From a virus, in IMG/VR virus record IMGVR_UViG_3300044845_000220, positions 1 through 41,116 of that record: a stretch of 41,116 bases of DNA; one strand, 5' to 3'. Of this stretch, positions 27,850 through 35,554 are shown in pieces; position 1 is the first letter of the stretch; every line of letters starts with the position of its first letter. Made by a program: the position numbers and the translations under genes. Below the pieces are notes generated by a model that had not been told where the DNA came from, did no database searches, and saw only the letters and a list, made by a program, of their open reading frames with translations.

Positions 27850-28476
27850 ATGGCATCAGTAGCATCCCCATACGGGCTAAAACCCGTGAATGAACTGGGC
27901 GGCACACCATATGCAGGTGCAACCCGTTCGTATCTCATCGACCCCGCAGGCACTGCCGCGAACATTTACAACGGTTCGCCCGTGTACGTGAATTCGTCTG
28001 GCTATCTGGCTGTGGCCACCGCAACTGGCGCTGATGCGACCACCAACGGCTTTCCTGTCGGTACCACTAACACCGGCATCGTGGGCGTGTTTGTTGGCTG
28101 TTCTTACGTCAACGCACAAGGCCAAGTGATCTATGCTCAGTACTACCCCACGGGTACGACTGGTGTGGTCAACGCTTACGTTGTGGATGATCCCGGTGTT
28201 GTGTTCCAAGTCCAGTCCGCTGGCACTGTGACGCAAGCTGCCGTGGGCGCAAACGTGTTTTTCTCAACTGGCGCTGTGGCAACTGGCAGCACATCCACTG
28301 GTAACTCTACGGCTTCTGTCGTGGCAGGTGCCTCGGCTGTGACCACCACCGCAGCATTCCGTGTTGTTGGGTTTGTGAACATGCAAGGTTTCTCGGTTGT
28401 GGGCGACGCTTACACCGACATCCTGGTCAAGATCAACCCCGGCTATCACACATTCACCAACGCAGTTGGTCTGTAA
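27850..28476 (+). CDS. Capsid decoration/stabilising protein candidate (208 aa)
   Basis: It starts MASVASPYGLKPVNELGGTP, with a beta-rich body full of Thr, Gly, Val and Ala (ATNGFPVGTTNTGIVGVFVG). Proteins with an APFGLxPV-type start just before the capsid gene are usually head decoration or stabilising proteins in phages of this type. AAGGAGTCCTTAA precedes the ATG, so it is probably made in large amounts with the capsid protein. Confidence 0.65.
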   Translation: MASVASPYGLKPVNELGGTPYAGATRSYLIDPAGTAANIYNGSPVYVNSSGYLAVATATGADATTNGFPVGTTNTGIVGVFVGCSYVNAQGQVIYAQYYPTGTTGVVNAYVVDDPGVVFQVQSAGTVTQAAVGANVFFSTGAVATGSTSTGNSTASVVAGASAVTTTAAFRVVGFVNMQGFSVVGDAYTDILVKINPGYHTFTNAVGL

Positions 28477-28489
28477 GGAGTAACTCAAA

Positions 28490-29419
28490 ATGGCAATTTC
28501 ACGCGCACAACTACTTAAAGAGTTGCTCCCTGGTCTGAACGCTTTGTTCGGTTTGGAATACGCTCGTTACGGCGAAGAGCACAAAGAAATCTACGAAACT
28601 GAGAAATCAGAGCGTAGCTTCGAAGAAGAGACCAAGCTTGCTGGTTTCGGTGCTGCTCCTGTCAAGAACGAGGGCTCCGCCATCGCGTATGACAACGCAC
28701 AAGAAGCGTTCACCGCCCGTTACAACCACGAAACCATCGCCCTGGGCTTCTCGATCACCGAGGAAGCTGTGGAAGATAACTTGTATGACTCCTTGTCTGC
28801 TCGTTACACCAAAGCCCTGGCCCGTGCGATGTCCTACACCAAGCAAGTTAAAGCCGCCTCCGTTATCAACAACGGTTTCAACGGTTCGTACTTGGGTGGT
28901 GACGGCGTGACCTTGTTCGGTAACAACAGCTCCAGCACTCGTGTTGGCCACCCCTTGGTTAATGGCGCTGTTAACTTCAACAGCCCCACCACTGGCGTGG
29001 ACTTGAACGAGACCTCCTTGGAAAATGCCGTGATTCAAATCGCTGCATGGACCGATGAGCGTGGTCTGTTGATCGCTGCCAAGCCCCGCAAGATGGTCAT
29101 CCCCCCAGCGCTGATGTTCGTTGCCAAGCGTTTGCTTGACACTGAACTGCGCGTCTCTACTGCTGATAACGACATCAACGCTATCAAGCAGATGGGTGCG
29201 ATTCCTGAAGGCTACTGCGTCAACCACTTCTTGACCGATTCGAATGGCTGGTATTTGATTACCGACGTTCCCAACGGCATGAAGCATTTCGAGCGTATGC
29301 CCCTGGCTAACTCGATGGACGGCGACTTTGATACCGGCAACGTCCGTTACAAGGCTCGTGAGCGTTACAGCTTCGGCTGGTCTGATCCCCTCGGCATGTG
29401 GGGTTCCGCAGGCGCTTAA
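28490..29419 (+). CDS. Major capsid protein, HK97-fold type (309 aa)
   Basis: It lies after the scaffold and before a strong terminator, with a strong AAGGAGTAACTCAAA site. The chain starts MAISRAQLLKELLPGLNALF, has an N-arm-like YEELHKEIYETEKSERS region, GFSITEEAVEDNLYDSL (P-domain-like), AWTDERGLLIAAKPRKMVIP and an ending typical of Mu/gpT-like capsid proteins (YKARERYSFGWSDPLGMWGS). It lacks an obvious protease neighbour, so it probably assembles with the separate scaffold. Confidence 0.85.
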   Translation: MAISRAQLLKELLPGLNALFGLEYARYGEEHKEIYETEKSERSFEEETKLAGFGAAPVKNEGSAIAYDNAQEAFTARYNHETIALGFSITEEAVEDNLYDSLSARYTKALARAMSYTKQVKAASVINNGFNGSYLGGDGVTLFGNNSSSTRVGHPLVNGAVNFNSPTTGVDLNETSLENAVIQIAAWTDERGLLIAAKPRKMVIPPALMFVAKRLLDTELRVSTADNDINAIKQMGAIPEGYCVNHFLTDSNGWYLITDVPNGMKHFERMPLANSMDGDFDTGNVRYKARERYSFGWSDPLGMWGSAGA

Positions 29420-29429
29420 TGTGTCTATG

Positions 29430-29456
29430 AAAAAGGGGCCTTGTGCCCCTTTTTCT
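29430..29456 (+). terminator. Strong Rho-independent terminator after the capsid gene
   Basis: AAAAAGGGGC (29430-29439), a five-base loop and GCCCCTTTTT (29445-29454) form a ten-base stem with a T-run inside and beyond it (TTTTTCTTTT). It lies 11 bases after the capsid stop and would work on both strands. It separates the head module from the next block. Confidence 0.9.
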
Positions 29457-29469
29457 TTTGGTGTATATT
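29441..29469 (+). promoter_or_regulatory. Possible promoter after the capsid terminator
   Basis: TATATT (29464-29469, five of six -10 bases) lies 17 bases after TTGTGC (29441-29446, only TTG matches). It would restart transcription for the second structural block after the terminator. The -35 is poor, so this is tentative. Confidence 0.35.
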
Positions 29470-29557
29470 GCAACTATTCCGGGGTTCCCGGTGTATCTGA
29501 CAGTCCCGGCTGACGACATGCAGACAGATACGCCCCACTTGCATGTAAGGACATATC
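29470..29557 (+). promoter_or_regulatory. Structured 88-base leader
   Basis: The leader before the 29558 gene contains CCGGG-GTT-CCCGG (a small hairpin, about 29479-29491) and GTATCTG (29493-29499) that pairs with CAGATAC (29525-29531). GTAAGGACATATC gives the ribosome site. No known riboswitch was recognised. It may protect the mRNA or control the next gene. Confidence 0.35.
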
Positions 29558-30136
29558 ATGGCAAATACCACGTTCTCCGGCCCAGTCATATCTAACAATG
29601 GCTTCATTACCGGAACAGCTTCTTCCCCCATCGTTGAGACTACCGCTACTAATGTATCTGAGTCTTACGTCACCACATCTGCCACTACTGGCGATACACG
29701 TCTGTCTTATCAGCGTTTGGCTTTTACATCAACTGGCTCTGGTGAAACTTACCGTGCTTTGACTCAAGTCACAGGCGTTGGCGCAGCTACTGGCGGTACT
29801 GTTAACGGTGCTCACATCAGCTTGAGCATCAACGGCTCTGGCACTATCTCCGGTGCAGGTAACGCTCTTCGCGCTACTTTGGGCGGCACATCCACAAACC
29901 CCGGCGGTACGATTGCAGCTATTCAAGCTGACTCTAACTTTGCCTCTGGTGGCACTTGGACAAATGCTTCTTTCATCCGCTTCACAAACAGCGGCACTGG
30001 CACAGTGGCCAACTTGTTTAACGTTCCATCTGGCATGATTACTGCCAATACACAGGGCGCAGCTACAAACTCATTGAAGATTGTGGACAGCGCTGGTACT
30101 GCGTATTACATCATGTTGACTACAACAAACAGCTAA
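29558..30136 (+). CDS. Virion structural protein candidate (192 aa)
   Basis: It starts MANTTFSGPVISNNGFITGT and continues TTGDTRLSYQRLAFTSTGSG, with a Ser/Thr/Gly-rich beta body (SINGSGTISGAGNALRATLG). This is typical of head or tail surface proteins. It is the first gene after the capsid terminator and its own leader. A head fibre or decoration role is likely but unproven. Confidence 0.6.
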   Translation: MANTTFSGPVISNNGFITGTASSPIVETTATNVSESYVTTSATTGDTRLSYQRLAFTSTGSGETYRALTQVTGVGAATGGTVNGAHISLSINGSGTISGAGNALRATLGGTSTNPGGTIAAIQADSNFASGGTWTNASFIRFTNSGTGTVANLFNVPSGMITANTQGAATNSLKIVDSAGTAYYIMLTTTNS

Positions 30137-30137
30137 T

Positions 30138-30290
30138 ATGCAGATCACCAAGGAATTCTTGGAGATTGAGATTCGTGACCTTGAGACTGAAGCCCAAAAA
30201 GCCCAAACCTTTTTGATTCAATCTCAAGCCACAATCCAAGCGTACAAGATGCTTATAAACAGGTTAGACGCACCAGAACCGGAGCAATAA
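30138..30290 (+). CDS. 50-residue coiled-coil protein
   Basis: ATG at 30138 follows the upstream stop by one base, so translation can re-start. The chain (MQITKEFLEIEIRDLETEAQ, then TFLIQSQATIQAYKMLINRL) is a single amphipathic helix. The stop at 30288-30290 is one base before the next ATG. Small chaperones and lysis regulators look like this; no function can be named. Confidence 0.6.
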   Translation: MQITKEFLEIEIRDLETEAQKAQTFLIQSQATIQAYKMLINRLDAPEPEQ

Positions 30291-30291
30291 C

Positions 30292-30573
30292 ATGACGATG
30301 CAAACAGACGTAAAAGCAGCGCACACGGAAGCAACAGGCACGCTGGTGTCGCAGCGCACCCGTCTTAAAGGCTACCAGTGTCTTTCTGGCGGCACGGCAG
30401 GCGATGTAATCATCAGGGATGGTGGCGCATCGGGAACTATTCGGTTGCAGTTCAATATTTCTACCAATTTGGTAGCGTTTGGTTTGCCAATCCCCGGAGA
30501 AGGCATTTTGTTCTACTCCGACATACACGTAACCCTGCCTGCAACGGCAAAAATTACAATTTTCTATGGCTAA
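30292..30573 (+). CDS. Small virion-region protein (93 aa)
   Basis: The body (LKGYQCLSGGTAGDVIIRDG, then TIRLQFNISTNLVAFGLPIP) reads as a small beta sandwich ending in HVTLPATAKITIFYG. The SGGTAGDVIIRDG pattern recurs in phage genes of this region. It follows the coiled-coil gene by one base and overlaps the next by eight. A particle component is likely. Confidence 0.6.
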   Translation: MTMQTDVKAAHTEATGTLVSQRTRLKGYQCLSGGTAGDVIIRDGGASGTIRLQFNISTNLVAFGLPIPGEGILFYSDIHVTLPATAKITIFYG

Positions 30574-30820
30574 ATCTCCAGCATGGCAACGCAAGGAAGG
30601 CAAATCCGAGAAGGGCGGCTTGAACGCCAAGGGTCGGGCTTCCTACAACAAGGCCAATCCCGGCAAGCCGGGGTTGAAAGCACCGCAGCCAGAGGGCGGC
30701 AGCAGGCGCGACTCTTTCTGTGCAAGGATGACTGGGATGAAGAAAAAACTCACATCCGAAAAAACAGCCAAAGACCCAAACAGTCGGATTAACAAGAGCC
30801 TGCGGGCTTGGAAGTGTTGA
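30566..30820 (+). CDS. Conserved SPAWQRKEG-type protein (84 aa)
   Basis: The start MAKSPAWQRKEGKSEKGGLN and the end SFCARMTGMKKKLTSEKTAK (with LRAWKC at the C-terminus) match a very widespread small phage family of unknown role. The chain is strongly basic with two Cys. It overlaps the preceding gene by eight bases. It belongs to a run of small basic proteins at 30.5-32.0 kb and 34.4-34.8 kb. Confidence 0.75.
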   Translation: MAKSPAWQRKEGKSEKGGLNAKGRASYNKANPGKPGLKAPQPEGGSRRDSFCARMTGMKKKLTSEKTAKDPNSRINKSLRAWKC

Positions 30821-30821
30821 C

Positions 30822-31010
30822 ATGAACCATGACGTAAAAACAATGGCTGACGGCGCTGCCGTAGTAATGGGCCTTGGGGGTTTCTTAGGGTGGATGACGC
30901 CCGTGGTAACGCTTATTGGCGGCGTGTTGACCATCGTATGGATGGTTATCCGCATCTGGGAAACGGATACCGTACAACGGTGGGCGTATAAAGATGCCGT
31001 CAACAAGTAA
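30822..31010 (+). CDS. Holin-like membrane protein (62 aa)
   Basis: Residues about 12-45 are hydrophobic (VVMGLGGFLGWMTPVVTLIG, then GVLTIVWMVIRIW), enough for one long or two short membrane helices with a turn at TP. The charged tail ETDTVQRWAYKD follows. Size and end resemble small phage holins that make lysis holes. No endolysin is nearby, so the holin call depends on topology only. It overlaps the next gene by 17 bases. Confidence 0.6.
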   Translation: MNHDVKTMADGAAVVMGLGGFLGWMTPVVTLIGGVLTIVWMVIRIWETDTVQRWAYKDAVNK

Positions 31011-31359
31011 GAAACAGCACAATTTCATGGCTGCGGTGGCCAACAACCCATCGTTTGCCAAGAAGGTAGGAGTCCCGCAGTCTGTGGGCAAAGATTTCAG
31101 CAACGCCGACAAAGGCAAGTCTTTTAAAAGAGGTGGTGATATGGCTAAAGCGAACCCTTTCATGGAAATGATTGCTAAGAAAAAAGCAATGAGCACGAAG
31201 AAAATGGCGTCTGGTGGCATCACCACCGCCAAAATGGGCAGCGTCAAGACTGGCGCACCCAGCCGTGACGGCATTGCCACCAAAGGCAAGACCAAGGGCA
31301 CCATGGTCAAGATGGCTGGCTCCAAGCCCCTGGGCATGAAGTCTGGCGGCAAGTGCTGA
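30994..31359 (+). CDS. Lys-rich basic protein (121 aa)
   Basis: It starts MPSTSKKQHNFMAAVANNPS, then VGKDFSNADKGKSFKRGG, and ends in repeated K/G/M (KGKTKGTMVKMAGSKPLGMK). Proteins beginning SKKQxxFMxAVAxNPxFAKK occur widely in phages of this type. The second half may begin again at an internal ATG (MAKANPFMEMIAKKK). A DNA-contacting or ejected particle protein is a guess. Confidence 0.7.
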   Translation: MPSTSKKQHNFMAAVANNPSFAKKVGVPQSVGKDFSNADKGKSFKRGGDMAKANPFMEMIAKKKAMSTKKMASGGITTAKMGSVKTGAPSRDGIATKGKTKGTMVKMAGSKPLGMKSGGKC

Positions 31360-31360
31360 G

Positions 31361-31636
31361 ATGATGGCCTCACGCGGGATGGGCGACATCAGCCCATCCA
31401 AAATGCCCAAGGGCGTTCGAAAAGAACGCCGTGACGACACCGACTTCAAGCAGTACAAAGAAGGCGGGAAAGTCAATGCCGCTGGCAATTACACCAAGCC
31501 CAGTTTGCGCAAGCGAATTGTGTCTCAGGTAAAAGCCGCAGCAACTCATGGCACGGGCGCGGGGCAATGGTCAGCCCGTAAAGCACAACTTGTCGCCAAG
31601 AAATACAAGGCGGCTGGAGGAGGTTATCGTGATTAA
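31361..31636 (+). CDS. Conserved small basic protein with GQWSARKAQLVAKKYK motif (91 aa)
   Basis: The end ATHGTGAGQWSARKAQLVAK followed by KYKAAGGGYRD is a highly recurrent phage signature. The start is acidic/basic mixed (GDISPSKMPKGVRKERRDD). It starts one base after the previous stop and overlaps the GTG of the next gene. Function is unknown. Confidence 0.75.
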   Translation: MMASRGMGDISPSKMPKGVRKERRDDTDFKQYKEGGKVNAAGNYTKPSLRKRIVSQVKAAATHGTGAGQWSARKAQLVAKKYKAAGGGYRD

Positions 31637-31754
31637 AAGACATATGGACGATTGCGCCGTGATGGAAGATGGCCCTTGCACTTGTGGCACGGACGAAATT
31701 TTAGAAGAGTTGGCACTTGAAGATGCTGGTTTGACCGCTGAAGACTTTGAATGA
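31629..31754 (+). CDS. 41-residue acidic Cys-rich protein, GTG start
   Basis: GTG at 31629 follows GGAGGAGGTTATC, a near-perfect ribosome site, so it is chosen over the ATG at 31644 and over the longer reading from 31548. It has three Cys (DDCAVMEDGPCTCGTDE) and an acidic tail. It overlaps the next gene by ATGA. Function is unknown. Confidence 0.6.
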   Translation: MIKRHMDDCAVMEDGPCTCGTDEILEELALEDAGLTAEDFE

Positions 31755-31984
31755 AAGCACCGCAGACTTCCCTTAAAAACTGGGGCGATCAGAAGTGGCG
31801 CACCAAGTCGGGGAAGCCTTCGTCAAAGACGGGGGAGCGGTATTTGCCAGAAGCGGCAATCAAGGCGCTCAGTCCTTCTGAGTACGCTGCCACTACCAAG
31901 GCCAAGCGGGCGGGTAAAGCGGCAGGTAAACAGTTTGTGGCGCAACCCAAAAGCATTGCGAAGAAAACAGCGGGGTACCGATAA
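31751..31984 (+). CDS. Conserved basic protein with KSGKPSSKTGERYLP motif (77 aa)
   Basis: The chain LKNWGDQKWRTKSGKPSSKT, then GERYLPEAAIKALSPSEYAA, and PKSIAKKTAGYR at the end, matches a very common small viral and phage family (also in large DNA viruses) of unknown role. It is strongly basic. It overlaps the preceding gene by ATGA, and its stop shares a base with the next ATG. Confidence 0.75.
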   Translation: MKAPQTSLKNWGDQKWRTKSGKPSSKTGERYLPEAAIKALSPSEYAATTKAKRAGKAAGKQFVAQPKSIAKKTAGYR

Positions 31985-33036
31985 TGGCAGGCGGAGCAGG
32001 AAGTGTAGGCGGTTCAGGCGGCATGGGGCAACAACCCATGGGCAACGCATCGGCGCAGCCGGGCGGGGGTGTCCCCTCCTACGCGCAACCGTACATGTCC
32101 AACTTTGGTTCTCAGAACCAAGGCGGGGGTATGGGCAACGCGTCTGCGCAGCCCCAGCCGTTTGGCATGCAGCAACAACAGCCGTATGGCATGCAACAGA
32201 TGCAAAACCCGTTTGGTGGGATGGGGGCCCTGTCCAGTCCCGGCTATGGGATGAATCAGTTTCAGCAGCAGCAACAAATGGGGCAACAGCAAGACTATCG
32301 CTCAATGGGGCGCGAGGTCGGGGAGCAAATGGGACAACTTGGCGCTCCCAACCAGATGCCGCAACCAATGGGCCAGCAGCCCTCGTACATGAACAACCCG
32401 GACTTCCAGGCGTACCAGAAGCAGGAGCAAGACCTTGGTCGTCAGATGAACGAGTACATGCAGAAAGCGCCCATGTACCAGCAGTTGCAAGACTTGCAGG
32501 GCAAGCTGCGCGGGTTCCAACAGCCGCAAGGACAACAAGGACAGATGGGGCAAAACCCATACGGCAACATTGACCAGATGCAGCAACAGCGGAACATGCA
32601 AGACCAAGCTCGGCAACAGCGGATGTACGAGCAGGCTACCCAACAGGACATGTACCAGATGCAGCGAGACCAAGCTACCCAAGGTGACATGCGGGCTGCG
32701 GTAATGCCACAGCAACCCGGCTCAGAGCAGGTGGCTTCAGAAATCGGTATTGGTGACTTTATGCAACGGCAGCTTCCCGGCCCCCGCATAGACAACAGGA
32801 TGGGCATGCCTGATTTTGGCGGTCGTGGCGGATACGGCGGCGGTCGTGGCGGATACGGTGGTGGCGGTGGCTACGGCGGCGGTCGTGGTGGCTACGGCGG
32901 CGGTTATGGTGGCCGCATGGGCGGTGGCTACGGTGGGCAAATGGGGCTGCAAGGCTTGGCGTCGATGTTGCAAGGGCGGCGTGGAGGGTTTGGTGGGCAG
33001 CAAGCTGTTCCCCAAATGATGGACGAGTTCTACTGA
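31984..33036 (+). CDS. Gln/Gly/Met-rich low-complexity protein with RGG/YGG repeats (350 aa)
   Basis: The first 240 residues are rich in Gln, Met, Gly and Pro with little fold. Residues about 275-320 carry repeats of GGRGGYGGGRGGYGGG type, like RGG-box RNA-binding and phase-separating proteins and like silk. A conserved-looking EIGIGDFMQRQLPGPRIDNR lies between. The position between small basic genes and adaptor genes suggests a particle or assembly part. The repeats could mediate self-assembly, which is inference only. Confidence 0.7.
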   Translation: MAGGAGSVGGSGGMGQQPMGNASAQPGGGVPSYAQPYMSNFGSQNQGGGMGNASAQPQPFGMQQQQPYGMQQMQNPFGGMGALSSPGYGMNQFQQQQQMGQQQDYRSMGREVGEQMGQLGAPNQMPQPMGQQPSYMNNPDFQAYQKQEQDLGRQMNEYMQKAPMYQQLQDLQGKLRGFQQPQGQQGQMGQNPYGNIDQMQQQRNMQDQARQQRMYEQATQQDMYQMQRDQATQGDMRAAVMPQQPGSEQVASEIGIGDFMQRQLPGPRIDNRMGMPDFGGRGGYGGGRGGYGGGGGYGGGRGGYGGGYGGRMGGGYGGQMGLQGLASMLQGRRGGFGGQQAVPQMMDEFY

Positions 33037-33037
33037 T

Positions 33038-33979
33038 ATGGCAGTCACCTCTGGACAATCAGGCTTTAACCTCGACCTCACCGAGTTGGTCGAGGAGGCA
33101 TTTGAACGTGCGGGTTCAGAGATGCGCACGGGGTATGACCTGCGAACAGCGCGTCGATCCCTGAACTTACTGTTTGCTGACTGGGCCAACCGCGGCGTCA
33201 ACATGTGGACGTTTGAGCAGGGGACGATCACCCTGACACAAGGGCTGAACACCTACGCCGTACCAAACGACACCGTGGATTTGCTCGACCATGTAATCCG
33301 CACCAATGCCAACATCCTGTCCAACCAAGCGGACTTGACCATCACACGCATCAGCGTGTCCACCTACGCAACCATCCCCAACAAACTTAACCAAGCTCGG
33401 CCCATCCAGGTCTGGTATCAGCGCTTGGACGGGCAGGTGGCCACCACCGCTTCGACGTTTGTGTCCCAAGATTTGACTGCGGCAACGATCACGTTGAGCT
33501 CCGTTGTCGGGCTCCCCGCCATTGGCTATGTGGACATCGTGACTGCTGGCGGCACCGAGACGGTGTTTTACAACTACATCTCGGGGAATACCCTTAGTAA
33601 CGTGTTTCGTGCACAGATCGGCACGACCCAGCAGACCCCTGCGGCGGGCAACCCCATCCGTGTCAACAACGCCCCCCGTGTCACTGTGTGGCCCACACCT
33701 GACGGCTCTCAGACCTACCAGTTTGTGTATTGGCGCATGCGCCGGGTGCAGGATGCTGGCGGTGGCGTGAACGTCATGGATGTGCCCTTCCGGTTTGTTC
33801 CTTGCATGGCAGCAGGTCTGGCCTACTACATTGCGCTCAAAGTGCCCGGTGGCATGGAGCGCCTGGGCGTGCTCAAACAACAGTACGACGAAGCCTGGAT
33901 GACGGCTGCGGATGAAGACCAAGAACGTGCAGCGCTGCGGCTTGTGCCCAGGCAGATGTTCATTGGGGGCGGCACTTAA
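33038..33979 (+). CDS. Head-tail adaptor-like protein, P22 gp4-type (313 aa)
   Basis: The start FNLDLTELVEEAFERAGSEM, then RTARRSLNLLFADWANRGVN, and LTQGLNTYAVPNDTVDLLDH are typical of the ring proteins that close the portal after packaging in P22-like phages. A beta insertion follows (about 135-215, VSQDLTAATITLSS and IGYVDIVTAGGT), then FVYWRMRRVQDAGG. It probably forms the first ring below the portal, next to the 34808 protein. Confidence 0.7.
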   Translation: MAVTSGQSGFNLDLTELVEEAFERAGSEMRTGYDLRTARRSLNLLFADWANRGVNMWTFEQGTITLTQGLNTYAVPNDTVDLLDHVIRTNANILSNQADLTITRISVSTYATIPNKLNQARPIQVWYQRLDGQVATTASTFVSQDLTAATITLSSVVGLPAIGYVDIVTAGGTETVFYNYISGNTLSNVFRAQIGTTQQTPAAGNPIRVNNAPRVTVWPTPDGSQTYQFVYWRMRRVQDAGGGVNVMDVPFRFVPCMAAGLAYYIALKVPGGMERLGVLKQQYDEAWMTAADEDQERAALRLVPRQMFIGGGT

Positions 33980-34407
33980 TGGGTAACAGGTTTGCGTCTG
34001 GCAAGAATTCAATTGCGGAGTGCGACCGTTGCGGGTTTCGCTTCAAATTAACCACGCTGCGCAAAGAAGTTGTCAAGACCAAGGTATATGATCTCAAGGT
34101 GTGCCCCCAGTGTTGGGACCCGGATCAGCCGCAGTTGCAACTGGGCATGTACCCGGTGGATGACCCGCAAGGGATTAGAGACCCCCGGCCCGACATCAGC
34201 TACAAAGTGTCTGGCCGAACAGGTTTGCAGATCGTGTTGACCAACAGTTCGGCGGCTGATGCGCAGGGGATTCTCAGCGGGGGCAGCAGGATTTTTCAGT
34301 GGGGCTGGACACCTGTCGGGGGTTCAGAATTTTTTGATGCCGCTTTGACACCAAATAACTTGGTTTTGAACGTGCAATTGGGTACAGTTACGGTAGCAAC
34401 GACATAA
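33979..34407 (+). CDS. Zinc-ribbon virion-region protein (142 aa)
   Basis: The first 50 residues carry CDRCGFRFK and VCPQCWDPDQ, two CxxC knuckles of a zinc ribbon. After them comes a beta-rich region (RTGLQIVLTNSSAADAQGIL and FQWGWTPVGGSEFF) that may contact the tail. The ATG overlaps the adaptor stop by one base (TAATG). Possibly a connector accessory; the function is not known. Confidence 0.65.
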   Translation: MGNRFASGKNSIAECDRCGFRFKLTTLRKEVVKTKVYDLKVCPQCWDPDQPQLQLGMYPVDDPQGIRDPRPDISYKVSGRTGLQIVLTNSSAADAQGILSGGSRIFQWGWTPVGGSEFFDAALTPNNLVLNVQLGTVTVATT

Positions 34408-34417
34408 GGAGTCGAAG

Positions 34418-34609
34418 ATGGACAAGAAAGACTTGGCACAAGACAAGAAGATGATCGCAGGCGCGGTGCATAAGCATGAGAAAAAGATGCACCCTGGCAA
34501 GCCAATGACCAAGCTTAAGGCTGGCGGCAAGACCAACGGCGACATGCTCAAATACGGGCGCAACATGGCCAAGGTCATGAACCAGCGCAGCCCTGGCCGT
34601 GGAGGCTGA
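34418..34609 (+). CDS. Small basic conserved protein (63 aa)
   Basis: It starts MDKKDLAQDKKMIAGAVHKH and continues EKKMHPGKPMTKLKAGGKT, a pattern found again and again in phages of this gene order. It is strongly basic. AAGGAGTCGAAG precedes the ATG. It is followed by another small basic gene. Function is unknown. Confidence 0.7.
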   Translation: MDKKDLAQDKKMIAGAVHKHEKKMHPGKPMTKLKAGGKTNGDMLKYGRNMAKVMNQRSPGRGG

Positions 34610-34610
34610 T

Positions 34611-34811
34611 ATGGCAACGTACAAGGTACCCAAAAAAGTGGCCAACGTGATTGTTGGCGAAGAGCCAGCCAAAGAGACGATGCGCAAAGCAAACGTGGCT
34701 GTGGCCAACACGCGCAGCCAGGACTACCCGCCCATGAAGACCTCTGGTATTGTGGTGCGTGGCGGTAAAGCGCAGACCAAAGGCAAGATGGCCAGAGGCC
34801 CGATGGCATGA
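34611..34811 (+). CDS. Small basic protein (66 aa)
   Basis: ATG at 34611 follows GGAGGCTGAT directly after the upstream stop (34607-34609); a GTG at 34599 is less likely. The chain starts MATYKVPKKVANVIVGEEPA and ends in a Lys/Gly-rich tail. It overlaps the next gene by ATGA. Function is unknown. Confidence 0.65.
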   Translation: MATYKVPKKVANVIVGEEPAKETMRKANVAVANTRSQDYPPMKTSGIVVRGGKAQTKGKMARGPMA

Positions 34812-35554
34812 ACTACACCGAGTTGTATAACACAATTCAGACGTACACGGAGAACCAGTTTCCCGATGTATATCTGGCCCCTGTACCTCCGGCAACGGTG
34901 GGGAGTACTGTGTCTGCAACGACACAGATTAACACTTTCATCACGCAAGCGGAACAGCGTATATACAACTCGGTTCAATTCCCATCACTGCGTAAAAACG
35001 TGACGGGGTTAACGTCCACGGGCAACAAGTATTTGTCGTGCCCGATAGACTTTCTTTCCACGTTTTCGTTGGCGGTCATAACCGCTGATGGGCAAGAGTT
35101 TTTGCTCAACAAGGACGTGAACTTCATCCGGCAGGCGTACCCCAAAGCCACCGACACAGCAACCCCCAAGTACTACGCATTGTTTGGACCAACAACCACA
35201 AACGAGGCGTCTCCTGTAATCACCAACGAGTTGTCATTTATCCTCGGCCCCACGCCAGATGCGGTATATGACGTTGAGTTGCACTATTACTACTACCCAA
35301 CTTCCATCACCACGGCGGCTTCTGGCCAAACGTGGCTTGGTGACAACTTTGACAGTGTGCTGTTGTATGGGTCTTTGGTTGAGGCGTACACCTTCATGAA
35401 GGGTGAGCAAGACTTGATCGCTTTGTATGACGGCAAATACAAGGAAGCACTTGCATTGGCACAGCGTCTGGGCGATGGGCTGGAGCGCAGCGATGCGTAC
35501 CGCAGTGGGCAGTATCGCCAGTCGCCTCTGCCCCAGAATAGTGGGGTTCGCTGA
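34808..35554 (+). CDS. Head-tail connector/adaptor-like protein (248 aa)
   Basis: It starts MNYTELYNTIQTYTENQFPD, then FITQAEQRIYNSVQFPSLRK, YLSCPIDFLSTFSLAVITAD and YYYYPTSITTAASGQTWLGD. This pattern is common to phages with P22-like portals, always after the first adaptor, and matches connector or tail-hub helper proteins. The C-terminal helix is Arg/Gln-rich. It probably forms the second ring between portal and tail. Confidence 0.7.
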   Translation: MNYTELYNTIQTYTENQFPDVYLAPVPPATVGSTVSATTQINTFITQAEQRIYNSVQFPSLRKNVTGLTSTGNKYLSCPIDFLSTFSLAVITADGQEFLLNKDVNFIRQAYPKATDTATPKYYALFGPTTTNEASPVITNELSFILGPTPDAVYDVELHYYYYPTSITTAASGQTWLGDNFDSVLLYGSLVEAYTFMKGEQDLIALYDGKYKEALALAQRLGDGLERSDAYRSGQYRQSPLPQNSGVR

